From: Sesamum alatum
Taxonomy: Eukaryota; Streptophyta; Magnoliopsida; Lamiales; Pedaliaceae
Direction of reading: 5' to 3'
Length of the DNA stretch: 64,000 nucleotides
Assembly (NCBI GenBank): GCA_034509735.1
Contig: JACGWO010000005.1
Location: 14,621,264-14,685,263 of the forward strand
A program made the position numbers and the translations under genes. Positions 47,097 through 58,670 of the stretch are shown piece after piece. Position 1 is the first letter of the stretch. Each line of letters begins with the position of its first letter. The notes under the pieces were generated by a model. That model had not been told where the DNA came from. It saw only the letters and a list, made by a program, of their open reading frames with translations, and did no database searches.

Positions 47097-50000
47097 TGTC
47101 TAAGAATCCACCAAACACAGTACTAATAGGCGTATTAAAAAGGGAACCAATTACACGGATTGACTGCGAAATCTTAAGATGGTCTTAGATTTCCAGAACC
47201 TTAACTCACATACTGGAATGAGGACGTTCCTCAGCCCTTGCCGGAGGGGTCGACAACTAAGGTAACGCTTGGCGTTCAAAAGTTGAAGGATGACCACCGG
47301 CAAGTAAGATATAATGATGTTGGCTCAAACTATGCTTCGTTTGCATCATGTCTATATGGTCCTGGACCAGCATGTGGGGTAAAATGCAATGAAGGCATGT
47401 TTGGAGCTAAGATGACGGAAGGGATGTCGGTATAGAGAACATGGAGTGATGATGCAATCCCTAGTGGAGAAGCTCAAAAGACCTCCACGTCAGTCTTGAA
47501 AGGAGACGTACATTGACATGATCCTTCAGTCTCTTCCTCCCTCCTACGAACCATTAATTATCAACATGAATTAGCTTAGAAAAGATCTTCATAGGTTGGT
47601 AATTATGTTAGTCTAGTACGAAGCAACAATTGCAAAATCTACCCCGTCGGTACTAGTAGGAGAGGCTTCAACCTCCATAGCGAAAGGCAAAGGTGCCAGA
47701 CGCCAAAAGAGGAAGAAGGGTAAGGTGACATCAACTATTAAGCACTTCAAGTGTTGTTCCTTCACAACACAAGGTGGAGGTAAAGGAAAGAGAAAAAGGT
47801 TCAAGCAGTCAAGTTCATAGATTTCTAAGAACGTAAGCATTCACTGTCATAAAGAGGGCCATTGGAAAAGGGAGTATCCTGAACCTCTCTCCAATGTAGG
47901 TAAAATTTGATATTGAGTATTGACATGATTACTTTTTGGTATTTGATACCATTCCTATCACTAATCTGCTGGTGGTTTGCAGAAAGTGAATAAGGACTTA
48001 AAAGCCAAGAACAGTTCTAGGATTCAACAATGGTAAGGTCCATTGATGAAAAGGACTAGAGACTTGTTAGGCCCATAATCGTGATCATGTTAGGATAATA
48101 TAGGAATTACGTAACCTAGCATGATCAAAAGTATGTCTCTTTGTTGGACAAAGGTTTTATTACATACATATTTGATCAAACAAAAATATTGAATATTGAT
48201 TCATGTTTGCTAGTAGTTACACGTAAATTCCTAGAAAACCATCCCATAAAAGGGTTTATGGATACTCAAAATTCAAATTATCTAATTGGATTAATCAAGA
48301 CCAACTTACAAATTTGGCATCTACGACAGCTAGGACGTTTCTTCTTATTAAAAGATAAGTAAATTGGAAAGTTCGATGAATCTAAAAATAGATGATTCGA
48401 ATCGACTAAATTTACGAGTCTTTTATAAAGAAGAAAGTCCCAAAGCTCTTTGTTGGACGAAGTAGGCTTGCGAAATAGTTTATTGGAAGGGATCCAATAA
48501 GACAACTGTAGGTTTCTAATACACAAGACCATAAGAGGGTTCAAAAGTCTAAAGGTCCCATAGGAGGATTGGGAATTAGACTTGAGGTGGTGAACCATAA
48601 ATGGTCGCAAAATTAAACCTGTTTCGATAGGATCGAAAAGGCCGTGTATTTAGTGGGAGCTCTTGAGCATCCAGTTGAGAATGGAATTCTCAATCAAACG
48701 TTTCCTATAAAGGCCAAGATGACGGTCTCTGATAAAGGGAACGATCAAGCCTCGTTGGACGGAGGTTGATCGAAGTTTCACCCAATTACCTTAGCCCGTG
48801 AAGACGTAGACTCAAAAATTGCCAACGCAAGGAACATGGCACTTTGCTAGGAGTCACGCACAAGGAGCCACGATTTGGCAAGCCTATGTCCCGATAAAGT
48901 CCTTGAGCATGTAGAAAGATCCTACATACGTCAAGGGACTAGTGGGAGACAAATTAGACTTGGTGTCTGGTTTGTGTAGGTTTACGATAGAATAATGCTA
49001 AACGTTGCTTATAATTGCATTTCTTACTTAAATTGATCATATTCCAAGTCCCCTTAAGAACGAACCCTAATGTCGTAAGAGGTACGAGTGATCGGGATAT
49101 GTTCGGTCAAATTTGGATAGTAATTCAAATGATTTGCGGAACATGATGTTGGACATCGTAGTAGGATTTATGGAGAGGAGCCATAGAATCCGCTAGGAAA
49201 TTCAAACAAGGTTTGAAACACCGCATAACTGGAATATTCGTTTTGACGAGCTCATACGGGGCATGACTCGGTCTTAAACGACGTAGGTGATCAGTGGGAG
49301 TAGAAATGGCGTTCCGCGTGTTTAAGTGTATAATGTCTTGATTCATGGATGAAATCAAGATATTAGGAATCACTAAAACACAACTGTAACTCACGAAAAA
49401 TTCTCCATGATAGACTGATGAGAAAACTCAAACATGTAGAGGGACAAGTTGTTCAAGACTCAATCATAGTAAGACTGATGAGAAAACTTGGATACTATGC
49501 ATAAAGCATCAAGCCATTCAAGACTTAGTCACGGTGGACTAATGAGAAGGCTTGGATGTTGAGTATCCCCTACGTCTTAACCCTGGGCAAACATATGATA
49601 TGTTTACTTGGTGCATAGGAACTGATGTTGAAAGTGCTTCTAGCATGGCTCAACATAAATCGTTAATGCACTGAGGGGTTGAAGACAGCAATCAAGAACG
49701 ATCCTTAGTACCTGAATAAGGACTAAAGATGGGTTCATGATGCACCGTCTGTTGAGAGTTTCTTTGGAAGGCTAAAGCGATACTAGCTTCCAGAGAATAA
49801 GTGAAAACCAGTTAGTCTCAAAGGTATGCACAGTCAGGCCCAATGACGAGTGCATTGAATAGTGGTCACTGATGAAGACTGCGTCCAGAGGATGGACGTG
49901 GCGCCTAGCACGACCAAGCCATGTTCGCCTATATGGCAGGCAACTTGGCTTTGGGAGTATTGGCACGAGATCTCATCACAAGATCCACGAAAATATTCTT

Positions 50001-50173
50001 AGACAACTACCATCTCTAAGAGGCAATGGTGGATAGAGGTAACACGGTTAGACCGTATTGCTTCGCAAGGAAATATAAGTGGACTCACAAGTCCTTAGTC
50101 GGTATCATAGATTACTCATACTCAGAGGATTCTGAACAAAGTGGGTAATTGACTTATTGGTCAAGTGGGAGAT
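47097..50173 (+). pseudogene. gag-pol: A2 gag-pol relic
   Basis: The start ATGTCTAAGAATCC (MSKNP) is preserved, but the frame is lost at once. Recognisable pieces are: the PEGST segment near 47240, AFFGTKMTEG-like sequence near 47400, VILQSLPPSY near 47520, a zinc knuckle relic near 47840-47880 (HCHKEGHWKREYP, with first and last cysteines changed), a protease relic near 47940, an integrase finger near 48310 (QIWHL), the CESCLKGKMTKKPF equivalent near 48440, the VGDKLDS equivalent near 48945, and RNase H relics to 50150. The RT core is largely missing: about 0.57 kb against 1.16 kb in B1. A1 and A2 share the same breaks. Confidence 0.82.
50163..50173 (+). other. Polypurine tract of A2
   Basis: AAGTGGGAGAT lies directly before the A right LTR. 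It is intact although the coding region is destroyed. Confidence 0.88.
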
Positions 50174-51091
50174 TGTTAGAATAGGTGACCAGAAAGTCAA
50201 TGGTATTGGCTGTTCTGAGAACCATTCGTCAATCTGTGAACAAGTAATATTATGTTAATGAATGTAGTAAGGATTCATAGGCATGAGTTTGTTGTACTTA
50301 CTGCTTGCATCGTTACGATGTCACAACAAACGCCCACAGACTAAAATAACATTTCGGGAAATTGGAACTACGCTTGGAGGTAGGTTCATGAAATCAGTTT
50401 CGCCGAGACAGGGCATCGAAAATCCATTTGAGACTTGCACTAAGCATCTGCTGTCGTGTTTCATCAACGGGTGACGAGGATCGTCTAAGCAGTGTTAGTG
50501 GGTCGGCCTGCTGGGGAGCGGCCGACTGAGGTGACTTGCGGGAATCGTCATATGGAAGCCACTCGGGCTTGATCGGTATGACTCGTATTCCCGGTTCCGA
50601 TAGTACGGGATTAGTCCTCGGTCTTGAGGATCACGGCAGTACCCTACATACTAAGGCTGTATCTTGGATATGGTGAAATTTGACCGGTTATATTACATGA
50701 TCATCATAAGCCTCGTCCAGTGCAGTTGGAGTATGTAAGAACGGTGAATTCCAAGATAGGATCTGTCCCCTGTCAAAGGATATGACAGCAAGATCTCCTA
50801 TGTGCTCGGAGATGGTTTAGACTAACAAAGTCTATGGCCATAGCGCTTGATGTAGTGGGAAAGGATTTCCTACGTCGAGTTAAACCTATCCCGAGCATTA
50901 TGCATAGTTGCCTAGTGAAGGATGGGAACCGACCCCTAGACTAAAGGCCGGGAGACAGGCGACAGTAGGACCGTACCCGTATGTATTGAGCGTCGGTAGG
51001 ACCGCACCTGCGTATAAAATCGGAGCCTAAATGTTCACACCACATATTCACCTAGTCTCTAGTGCCATGGACCGTTGCTAGATGGCCACCC
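50174..51091 (+). repeat. A-family right LTR, segment 1
   Basis: The first 918 bp of the right A LTR, from TGTTAGAATAGG. Relative to the left LTR it lacks a ~37-bp stretch near 50400. C interrupts it inside the block shared by all families (GATGGCCACCC). Confidence 0.92.
51087..51091. repeat. Target-site duplication of C (CACCC)
   Basis: CACCC at 51087-51091 recurs at 61452-61456. Removing C and one copy restores GGCCACCCATGGTAACGG, exactly as in the left A LTR near 17468. Confidence 0.95.
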
Positions 51092-53071
51092 TGAAAGAAA
51101 TTGTGGATCGTCCCGGGAAAAGCGCGAATGCGGAAGCGCGGTATAATTAAAATTAAATATGGAATTTAAACATGCTTTTAAATTAAAACACGTTTCAAAG
51201 GGTGTGCCTTGGAAATTTCCCGGGTGTTCGGTGTATCTCATGAACGAATAACACAAAATAAATCATGGAGGCCATAGGGTTGGAAATTAAAGAGAGGACG
51301 AAAAATTAAAACGAGACCTACCCGTTGTCGTTTTCGTCTTCAACGGCTACAAGCGTTGTTCCCCGTTTTGCACCAAGATCTCGTCTTTGAGACCCTCTAA
51401 ATCGTGACACACGATCCACCCATGTATCTTGCACGTCGTGCTAGCAACGAACAAGTTTATGTTTTTGGAGTGGATGAATCAATAACACATTATTGATTAA
51501 TGGTATTAATTCATCAAGTTCTTAATGTTCCAAGAACAAAAAGAACCAAGAAAATATTTCTTGGAGAGGGAGAGAGAATCGGACGAGAGAGAGGGAGAGA
51601 GAATCCGTGTGTGTGTGTTGTAGTGTGTGTGTTGGAGTTTCATCATCCTTCAACTTGTAGGATGCTAGGGGTTTATATAGAAGAGGAGTCTAATCCTCTT
51701 TAAACTCCTCTTTCAAGAACTCTATTTTGACTAGGATTTTGACCTAGTCAAAGTCCTAGTCAAAGTAGTGTTTTGACCTAGTCAAAACAATCCTAGCCAT
51801 CCATCTCTCCCATTCATCTCACCGTTGATTTAATTTAATTTAATGGAATATTTAAAACCTATTTAAATATTTCCAAGAGGCTAAAATAAATATAAATATT
51901 ATTTAAGCCCATTAAATAAATCCCTTTGATAAATCTAATTTATCAATTTAATTCCTTATATCTAATAGAAGGAATTATTTCTCCAAAAAAATAAAGGACC
52001 CGATTAAATCCAATTTAATCATTCCTTCACTCCAATATTTAATTCCTAATTAAATATCTAAATGTGTGTGGATAGTGTGTGACTCTTTAGGTTCACCTTT
52101 CAGCTAGACTTGGTCGGATTCCTAGAATCCTTCCGTTACCATGGGTGGCCATCTAGCAACGGTCCATGGCACTAGAGACTAGGTGAAATATTCAGGGATG
52201 AACATTTAGGCTCTAACAGTACACTTGTCCTTCTGTCTTCGGTCTCATCACTTAGAGTCTAGGGCACGGATAATGCAGGTACCCATTTTGGACCTAAGTG
52301 TCGGTCTGTCCTCACTAAACGCCGCAAGGGAATCCTTCCCTTCTGTTCAGTTACTGTGGCCACAGATTTTAGGAAGACACAGAGCATACATGAGACTCAA
52401 CTGTCAATACCTATTGGCAGGAGACAGATCCTTTCTTGGAAACTACTGTCACTTTGTACACCAGAACTGTACTAGACATGGCTTATGACTACCAAAGAGA
52501 ATTCTGGCAATCTCTCACCATATCTAAGATACAGCCCTAACGTACAGGTAAACTGAGCAATTCCTCAAGTCAAAGGACTTGGCCTGTACCGTTGGAACCG
52601 GGAATACACGTCATACCTTGCTGACCATACTCAAGGTCCTCCGTAAGACGGTTCCCGCGAGTCACCTCAGTCAGCTGCGTCCTAGCATGCTAACCCACTA
52701 ACACTGCTTAGACGACCCTCGTCACCCGTCGATGAAACACGACAGCAGGTGCTTAGTGCAAGTCTCAAATGGAATCCCGGTACCCATTTTCGGGATTCCT
52801 TGACTTGGAGATTTCCGGACTGATTCGGGAAGACTGATTCCATGGACCTACCTCCAAGCGTAGTCCCAGTCCCCGAAATTGATTCTCAGTCCGTGGGCTT
52901 TGTTTGCGTAGTGAACAGATATGGAAAACAAATATAAGTGAACACAAACAAAGTGATGCCAAATGAAATTCACTTCTTTATTCATTAATGATTTATCAAA
53001 CACCTGAAATTGTCTAGACATAGGTTACATATTCCTGCCAAAATTGGCTTACATGGTCACCTATTCTAACA
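51092..53071 (-). repeat. C 3' LTR
   Basis: 1980 bp from TGAAAGAAATTG to TTCTAACA. It carries the U5 hairpin (51193-51215, one mismatch), TATATAAA on the minus strand (51672-51679), a W-box cluster (51722-51786) and perfect inverted repeats at 51926-51946 (TTGATAAAT), 52002-52020 (GATTAAAT) and 52035-52057 (ATATTTAATT), each with a 3-nt centre. Confidence 0.94.
51722..51786 (-). promoter_or_regulatory. W-box cluster in C U3
   Basis: Repeated TTTGAC/GTCAAA cores in both orientations lie upstream of the C TATA box. The right LTR has the same cluster near 60102-60164. Confidence 0.5.
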
Positions 53072-54088
53072 ATCTCCCACTTGACCTTTAAGCCAATCAC
53101 CCATATGCCTAATCCCCATCTTCTCAAGATGTTGCGTATGAGCACTCTGCGACATAGACTTTGTCAGCGGGTCTGCTGTGTTGTCTGCTGAGTTGACTCG
53201 GTCCATCCGAACGTCACCTCTTCCTACCATTTCTCTAAGAAGATGGTAGCGTCTAAGAATGTGTTTGGAACGGTGATGAGATCTCGGTTCCTTTGCTTGC
53301 GCTATTGCACCGTTGTTATCACAGAAGATGACAACAGGCTCGGCGATGCTAGGCACCACACCCAACTCTTGGATGTAGTTTCTCATCCAAACCGCTTCCT
53401 TAGCAGCTTCTGAAGCTGCTATGTATTCAGCCTCAGTGGTGGAGTCAGCAGTGGTTGCTTGCTTGGAACTTTTCCAAGCCACTACTCCTCCGTTGAGTTT
53501 GAATACATACCCCGATTGAGACTTGGCATCATCGTCATCAGACTGGGAGCTAGCGTCGCTAAAGCCTTCCAGAATTAGTTCTCCATTGCCATAGACCAAG
53601 AACATTTCCTTAGTCCTCCTAAGGTACTTAAGGATGCCCTTAACGGCATTCCAATGTGCCTCTCCTGCACAGGACTGATATCTGCTTGTCACGCTCAAAG
53701 CGTATGCAATGTCAGGCCTGGTGCAATGGACCGCATATTGGATGCTGCCTACGGCAGAAGCATAGGGGATGACTTTCATCTTTTCAAGTTCCTCATCAGT
53801 CTGTGGGGACTGCTTCTTGGACAACTTGATCCCATGCCTCATTGGAAGGAATCCTCGTTTGGAGTTGTCCATTCGATATATCTTTAGGACTTTCTCCATA
53901 TACGAGTTTTGGGTGAGCCCTAACATCCTTTTAGATCTGTCCCTGACAATCTGGATGCCTAGGATGTAGGAGGCTTCACCCAAGTCCTTCATGGAAAACT
54001 TGGTTGACAACCATGCTTTTGTGTTTCCTAACATTCTGACGTCATTACCAATGAGCAGAATGTCATCCACGTAAAGCACTAGGAACAC
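53066..54088 (-). CDS. pol: C ORF4: RT catalytic YVDD and RNase H
   Basis: The 340-codon frame begins within RT (MFLVLYVDDILLIGND), so the ATG is not a true start. It contains the catalytic YVDD, LSTKFSMKDLGEASYILG and SKRGFLPMRHGIKLSKK. It continues into a complete RNase H with acidic residues in EGFSDASSQSDDDDA, STTEAEYIA and CDNNGAI and the terminal RSKHILRRYHLLREM. It reads through the polypurine tract (GQVGD) and stops at a TAG supplied by the LTR start TGTTAG. One lost base near 54134 separates it from ORF3. It would act in reverse transcription inside the virus-like particle. Confidence 0.88.
   Translation of the reverse strand: MFLVLYVDDILLIGNDVRMLGNTKAWLSTKFSMKDLGEASYILGIQIVRDRSKRMLGLTQNSYMEKVLKIYRMDNSKRGFLPMRHGIKLSKKQSPQTDEELEKMKVIPYASAVGSIQYAVHCTRPDIAYALSVTSRYQSCAGEAHWNAVKGILKYLRRTKEMFLVYGNGELILEGFSDASSQSDDDDAKSQSGYVFKLNGGVVAWKSSKQATTADSTTEAEYIAASEAAKEAVWMRNYIQELGVVPSIAEPVVIFCDNNGAIAQAKEPRSHHRSKHILRRYHLLREMVGRGDVRMDRVNSADNTADPLTKSMSQSAHTQHLEKMGIRHMGDWLKGQVGDC
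53072..53082 (-). other. Polypurine tract of C
   Basis: The complement of AAGTGGGAGAT abuts the LTR. It is also coding for GQVGD at the end of pol. Confidence 0.88.
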
Positions 54089-55269
54089 TATAGAGCTCCC
54101 ACTGACCTTCTTGTATACACAAGGGTCGGATTCGTTTTGATGAAGTCATATCCCCGTATTACTTCATCAAATCGAATGTTCCAACTTCGGGATGCTTGTT
54201 TGAGGCCATAGATGGACTTCTGGAGACGACAGACCTTCTGTTCTTCTCCAGTGACCGTGAAACCCTCCGGCTGATCCATATAGATCTCTTCTTCAACGAA
54301 ACCGTTGAGGAAGGCCGTTTTCACGTCCATCTGCCATATTTCATAGTCATACCATGCTGCTATGGTAAGCAGGATCCGAATGGACTTAGCCATGGCTACT
54401 GGCGAGTAGGTATCCTCAAAATCGACCCCGGGTCGTTGAGTGTATCCCTTAGCTACAAGCCTAGCCTTAAAGGTTGTGACTTCTCCATCAACGCCGAGTT
54501 TGCGCTTGTAGACCCACTTACAGCCCACTGGCTTAACACCTTTCGGTGGATCTACAAGTCTCCAAACTTGGTTCTCGCTCATGGAGTCCATTTCGGTCTT
54601 CATGGCCTCAAGCCATTTCCCGGAGTCGATGTCAGACATCGCTTCCCCGTATGTCTTAGGATCGTTATCCAGAAGATCGGTCGCACCTAGAAACCCATAT
54701 CTCACTGGAGGTCTGGATTCTCTAGTGGACCTACGGAGGACGGGAACGTCAGTGGTGACTGTGGGCGCTGACTGTATTGGAGCCGGCGGTTCAAGGGCCG
54801 GGACTGGCCTTTCTTGAGGTTGTCCTTCATGCCTAGCATGTTGGACTTCTCTAGGTTGGTCAGCCCTCCGTGCGTTAATCCTAAATCCTCTTGGTGAGGT
54901 TTCCACGGCTATTTCTGATGGCTGAGTTCCATCACTTGATTTCTCAAGGATCAGCTCATCAGGTTGGATATCCTCCGGGAAGTCTTGCTCCAAGAATACT
55001 GCATTCCTTGAAACAAATACCTTTTGTTCCAAAGGGTCATAAAAGTAATAACCCGCAGTTTCTCTAGGGTATCCAACGAACCTGCATAGGCTAGACCTGG
55101 ATTCTAGCTTATCTCCCACTAACCTCTTGACGTATGCGGGGCTACCCCACTCTTTCAAGTAGTTGTAGGACGCAGGCTTGCCGTGCCATATCTCATATGG
55201 CGTTTGGGTCAATGCACTGGTAGGCGCCAAATTCAACACTTGGCTGCCGTTTCTAATGCATAACCCCAA
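54088..55269 (-). CDS. pol: C ORF3: integrase C-terminus and RT N-terminal half
   Basis: A 393-codon frame. It starts in integrase (VLNLAPTSALTQTPYEIWHGKP, YVKRLVGDKLESRSSLCRFVGYPRETAGYYFYDP), then a variable linker with a proline-rich stretch (PVPALEPPAPIQSAP), then RT: CKWVYKRKLGVDGEV, KARLVAKGYTQRPGVDF, motif A QMDVKTAFLNG and LQKSIYGLKQASRSWN. The frame is lost at FIKTNPTLVYTRR, where sibling B copies encode FIKNESDPCVYKK. The N-terminal 10 codons are out-of-frame readthrough, not native sequence. Confidence 0.87.
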   Translation of the reverse strand: MGLCIRNGSQVLNLAPTSALTQTPYEIWHGKPASYNYLKEWGSPAYVKRLVGDKLESRSSLCRFVGYPRETAGYYFYDPLEQKVFVSRNAVFLEQDFPEDIQPDELILEKSSDGTQPSEIAVETSPRGFRINARRADQPREVQHARHEGQPQERPVPALEPPAPIQSAPTVTTDVPVLRRSTRESRPPVRYGFLGATDLLDNDPKTYGEAMSDIDSGKWLEAMKTEMDSMSENQVWRLVDPPKGVKPVGCKWVYKRKLGVDGEVTTFKARLVAKGYTQRPGVDFEDTYSPVAMAKSIRILLTIAAWYDYEIWQMDVKTAFLNGFVEEEIYMDQPEGFTVTGEEQKVCRLQKSIYGLKQASRSWNIRFDEVIRGYDFIKTNPTLVYTRRSVGAL

Positions 55270-55655
55270 AACGATAAGGGCAATTTGGTAAAACTCATCA
55301 TGGACCGAACCATGTCCAACAGGGTTCGGTTCCTCCTTTCAGAGATGCCGTTTAACTGTGGTGTTCCGGGAGGTGTCCATTCTGATATTATACCATGTTC
55401 TTTTAGATAATCAAGGAATTCGGCACTAAGGTATTCACCACCTCGGTCTGACCGTAGGACTTTAATTTTGCAGTTGGTCTGGTTCTCCACTTCAAGTCTG
55501 AATTCTTTAAACCTCTCAAGAGCTTCAGACTTGTACCTCATTAGGTAAACATAGCCATACCGTGAATGATCATCGGTGAAGGTTATGAAGTAGGAGAACC
55601 CACCTCGAGCCTGCGTCCTTAGTGGTCCACATACGTCTGTATGGACCAAGTCCAA
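55233..55655 (-). CDS. pol: C ORF2: integrase catalytic core
   Basis: A 140-codon frame holding the DDE triad: D in VHTDVCG, D in LRSDRGG and E in NGISERRNR. It also has FITFTDDHSRYGYVYLMRYKSEA and SFWGYALETAAK. A lost base near 55243 ends the frame, and another near 55667 separates it from ORF1. Integrase would insert element cDNA, producing the 5-bp duplications seen here. Confidence 0.87.
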   Translation of the reverse strand: MDLVHTDVCGPLRTQARGGFSYFITFTDDHSRYGYVYLMRYKSEALERFKEFRLEVENQTNCKIKVLRSDRGGEYLSAEFLDYLKEHGIISEWTPPGTPQLNGISERRNRTLLDMVRSMMSFTKLPLSFWGYALETAAKC

Positions 55656-57136
55656 CAGACCCGTGGCAAGCCTGCTTTGACTACAAAGGGCTTCTTGGTC
55701 ATTTTCCCTCTAAGACAAGATTCACAAGTTGGTAGATCGCTCAAGTCCCCAACCTCTAGGTTCTTTGAGTCGACCAACCTTTTCATCCTATCTTGGGATA
55801 TGTGACCTAGCCTAGCGTGCCACAGACGTGCGTTCCCGTTATTATCTAATTTCCGTTTGTGTTGAGCGTTAAGAACGAAATTTGTTTGTTGCAAGATATA
55901 GAGCCCATTGTGCAATGTACCAAGTAGATGAGCAATTCCACACCTCATCAAATAAAAGCAATTTTTATTGATTCTGAACTCATAACCACTATTGTCCAAC
56001 GGTGGAATGGAAATGATGTTCTTAATCATACTAGGTACAAAATAAACCTGCTCTAATTCTATGCTAATGGTATCACTAATCACTAAAGTGGCGGATCCTA
56101 CTGCTTCTGCCGAGATGGCCTTGCCATTTCCAAGCTTCAGGATCATGTCCCCGCTACTTAGTTTTCTGCTTCTTTTCAGCACCTGCAAATCATTGCAAAT
56201 GTGAGCTCCACAGCCGGTATCCAATACCCAAGAGGCAGAATTAGTGACCATATTAACCCCAATCACATATATACCTTTGTTTGAGAAGAGTTTGGGGCAC
56301 TCTCTCTTCCAATGCCCTTTCTCACGGCAGTTGATACATATGTCATATGCCTTTGACTGTTGCTTGGAGACAACCTTTCCCTTTCCTTTGCCTTTCCCCT
56401 CTTGGGCAATGGGAACACTCTGAGTGTTCGTAGCTGCTATGACGGCTTTTCCCTTCCCCTTCTTCTTTTTCCAACGTCCGGCACCCTTGCCTTTCGTCTT
56501 GGAAGTTGAAGCACCTCCAAACAATACCGAAGGCGTGGACTTCTTAGTCGTTACCTCGTATTGCACCAACATATTGATCACCTCATGAATGCCCTTCTCA
56601 AGTGCATTCATGTTATAGTTGACGATAAATTGGTCGAAGGAGGGTGGGAGTGACTGAAGGATCACATCTATGTACGTTTCGTTATCGAGACCTGCCTTTA
56701 GGTCCTCGAGCTTTTCCACTAAGGTAAGCATTTTAACCCCATGCTCTTGTACATAGGATCCTTCTGTCATTTTAGTTCCAAAGAACGCCTTGGTCGCGAC
56801 ATACCTAGTATGCCGGTCCGGGACTGCATAGCAATCCTTAAGGCGAGCCATAATGGAAGGGACATCTTCTAGCCTTTCATATTGCTTCTGAATCTCATTG
56901 GTCATCGAAGCAAGTATGACGCTACGAACCTTCCGGTTATCCTTATGCCAAGTCTCGAACGTCTCACGTTCTTCTGGCGTGGATCCTTCCGGTAAGGTCC
57001 TAGGGAGAGGCTCGTCCATGACGTAGCCTTGGTTCTTGTAATCTAGGACTATCCTGAGATTGCGCAACCAGTCGTTGTAGTTGGTTCCATTAAATTTGTT
57101 TGTCTCAAGAATGGTGGAAAGTGGGTTCTTAGACAT
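55619..57136 (-). CDS. gag-pol: C ORF1: gag, protease, integrase N-terminus
   Basis: A 505-codon frame from MSKNPLSTILETNKF, the true polyprotein start shared by all copies. Residues 1-200 are the capsid-like region, about 205-262 a Lys-rich linker, and 267-280 the zinc knuckle (CINCREKGHWKREC). The protease DTG is at 306-308, and the integrase finger residues are H440, H445, C471 and C474. After KKPFV a missing base (GTAGTCAAAGC against a B-type GTTGGACAAAG) leads to a short wrong tail and stop. Gag would form particles and package RNA, and protease would cleave the polyprotein. It is the best preserved gag-pol start in the window. Confidence 0.9.
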   Translation of the reverse strand: MSKNPLSTILETNKFNGTNYNDWLRNLRIVLDYKNQGYVMDEPLPRTLPEGSTPEERETFETWHKDNRKVRSVILASMTNEIQKQYERLEDVPSIMARLKDCYAVPDRHTRYVATKAFFGTKMTEGSYVQEHGVKMLTLVEKLEDLKAGLDNETYIDVILQSLPPSFDQFIVNYNMNALEKGIHEVINMLVQYEVTTKKSTPSVLFGGASTSKTKGKGAGRWKKKKGKGKAVIAATNTQSVPIAQEGKGKGKGKVVSKQQSKAYDICINCREKGHWKRECPKLFSNKGIYVIGVNMVTNSASWVLDTGCGAHICNDLQVLKRSRKLSSGDMILKLGNGKAISAEAVGSATLVISDTISIELEQVYFVPSMIKNIISIPPLDNSGYEFRINKNCFYLMRCGIAHLLGTLHNGLYILQQTNFVLNAQHKRKLDNNGNARLWHARLGHISQDRMKRLVDSKNLEVGDLSDLPTCESCLRGKMTKKPFVVKAGLPRVCWTWSIQTYVDH

Positions 57137-57579
57137 TTTAAAATCTACATTTAGAAAACAACGCGCGATCAGCAGAAAGTAAAGACGGTGGTTTGATAAA
57201 AATAATTAAATGCTTGGTCTTTAGTCATTTAATCCTCCCACTATTTATACGAAAACACGGTACTCTCAAACGTGATTTTCGGGAAATCCTTTCCTAGTGG
57301 GCTTGGGATCCACAGCGATTTTTCCCATACCCCGCTTTTACGATTCGCATGGAAAAGATCCTGTGGGAGGTATTCCATACCATTCTCGTTCCACGAGATT
57401 CCCAAGATTATTGCCTCACCCTTTCGCATGATCCCGAGGACTCCAAGCGAATCATGCTAATTGGGCGTTAGACCCGACCAATCGACCGAGCCACAGACCC
57501 ACTGGTACCCCCACGACTCGTGAGACAGGTAACAGCAGCCCATTTTTCGTTCATGACATAGTGCAGCTTCTTTTAAGTA

Positions 57580-57615
57580 CAATAACGTGCCACGAATCGT
57601 GAGACCACGTTATTG
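57580..57615 (-). other. Leader stem-loop 1 (C)
   Basis: The perfect arms CAATAACGTG and CACGTTATTG enclose CCACGAATCGTGAGAC (plus strand). The arms differ from B at most positions while the loop differs by about one base, so pairing rather than sequence is kept. Confidence 0.75.
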
Positions 57616-58670
57616 ACCTAAAACAGCTTCCTCACTGTGCCATGGATTGGAAGGCATGGACAAACTCCTAGAGTTCACGTCCACTTTATCTAGGGTCTAA
57701 TATTTCAACATTGGTCCAACCAATGTGAGAGTAGTGAATGACCGAGATCTCATAATATATATGCATACATCCATCCATAATGCATAAATAAAATCCATCC
57801 ATAACAGTTATATGATAAATAAAAAACCCATTCATCCATCACAATAACCACATGCAAAATTAAAGCCTAGCACGCCCCTGTTGGATGATCACGAGCCCGA
57901 ATCCTATGCGATCCACTGAGCCCGCAGTGGATCTATGGTCAATCTAGGGTTGGTCCTATACTATTACAATAATAGTAACTCAATCATCATGCTGATGGGC
58001 CTTGGTCTCTTTTCTCTTTCTTCACTTCATGGAAAACTCCAAGGGACCTCCGGTCTGGGCTCTCCATGTGGTCCTTCCTTCTTCTCCACCAATTACAAAA
58101 AGAAACCTCACTCCTAGTCCACTCTCATTACATATTAAAAAAAATAGAAAACCCAGCGAAAACCCGGGGGGAGTACATAAGGAGGGAGGTAGAAAGCCTT
58201 ATTATTCCAAGGCACTAGAAAGAGAGAAGGAGAAAGCAGTTAAAGAGGCACACAGGCCCAACAGAAAATTAAACCATACATTCGGTCTAGGGCTCGTGAT
58301 CATCCATTCCCATCCAACACACGTAATTATATGATCCAATCACATAATCATAATATTCCAACAACACATGATTTCCAATCATATTAATCCAAGATGAAAA
58401 TAAATGAACATGTGCGCAACGTGTGAAAATAAAAAAAAATATAAATATTGGTAATATTAATCTTTTTCTCGTTTTAGGAAAATCTTTCCTCATTATCTTA
58501 AGTAAAATAACCCCAGGATTCCAAATCCAATTTATTTTACTCCTAAAATAATGTCTTTAGGAACTTAGGAAAAATTGAACCCAAAAAACGATTTTTCAGA
58601 ATTAATTCAAAATTAAAACTGAAAATTAATTTAAAATAAAATAACACTAGGGTTTCAAAAACCCTAGCTT

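Noticed and set aside
51600..51630. TG-rich and CT-rich simple repeats (also 20117-20138).
   Set aside because: Ordinary microsatellites within LTR or leader; nothing beyond length variation is implied.
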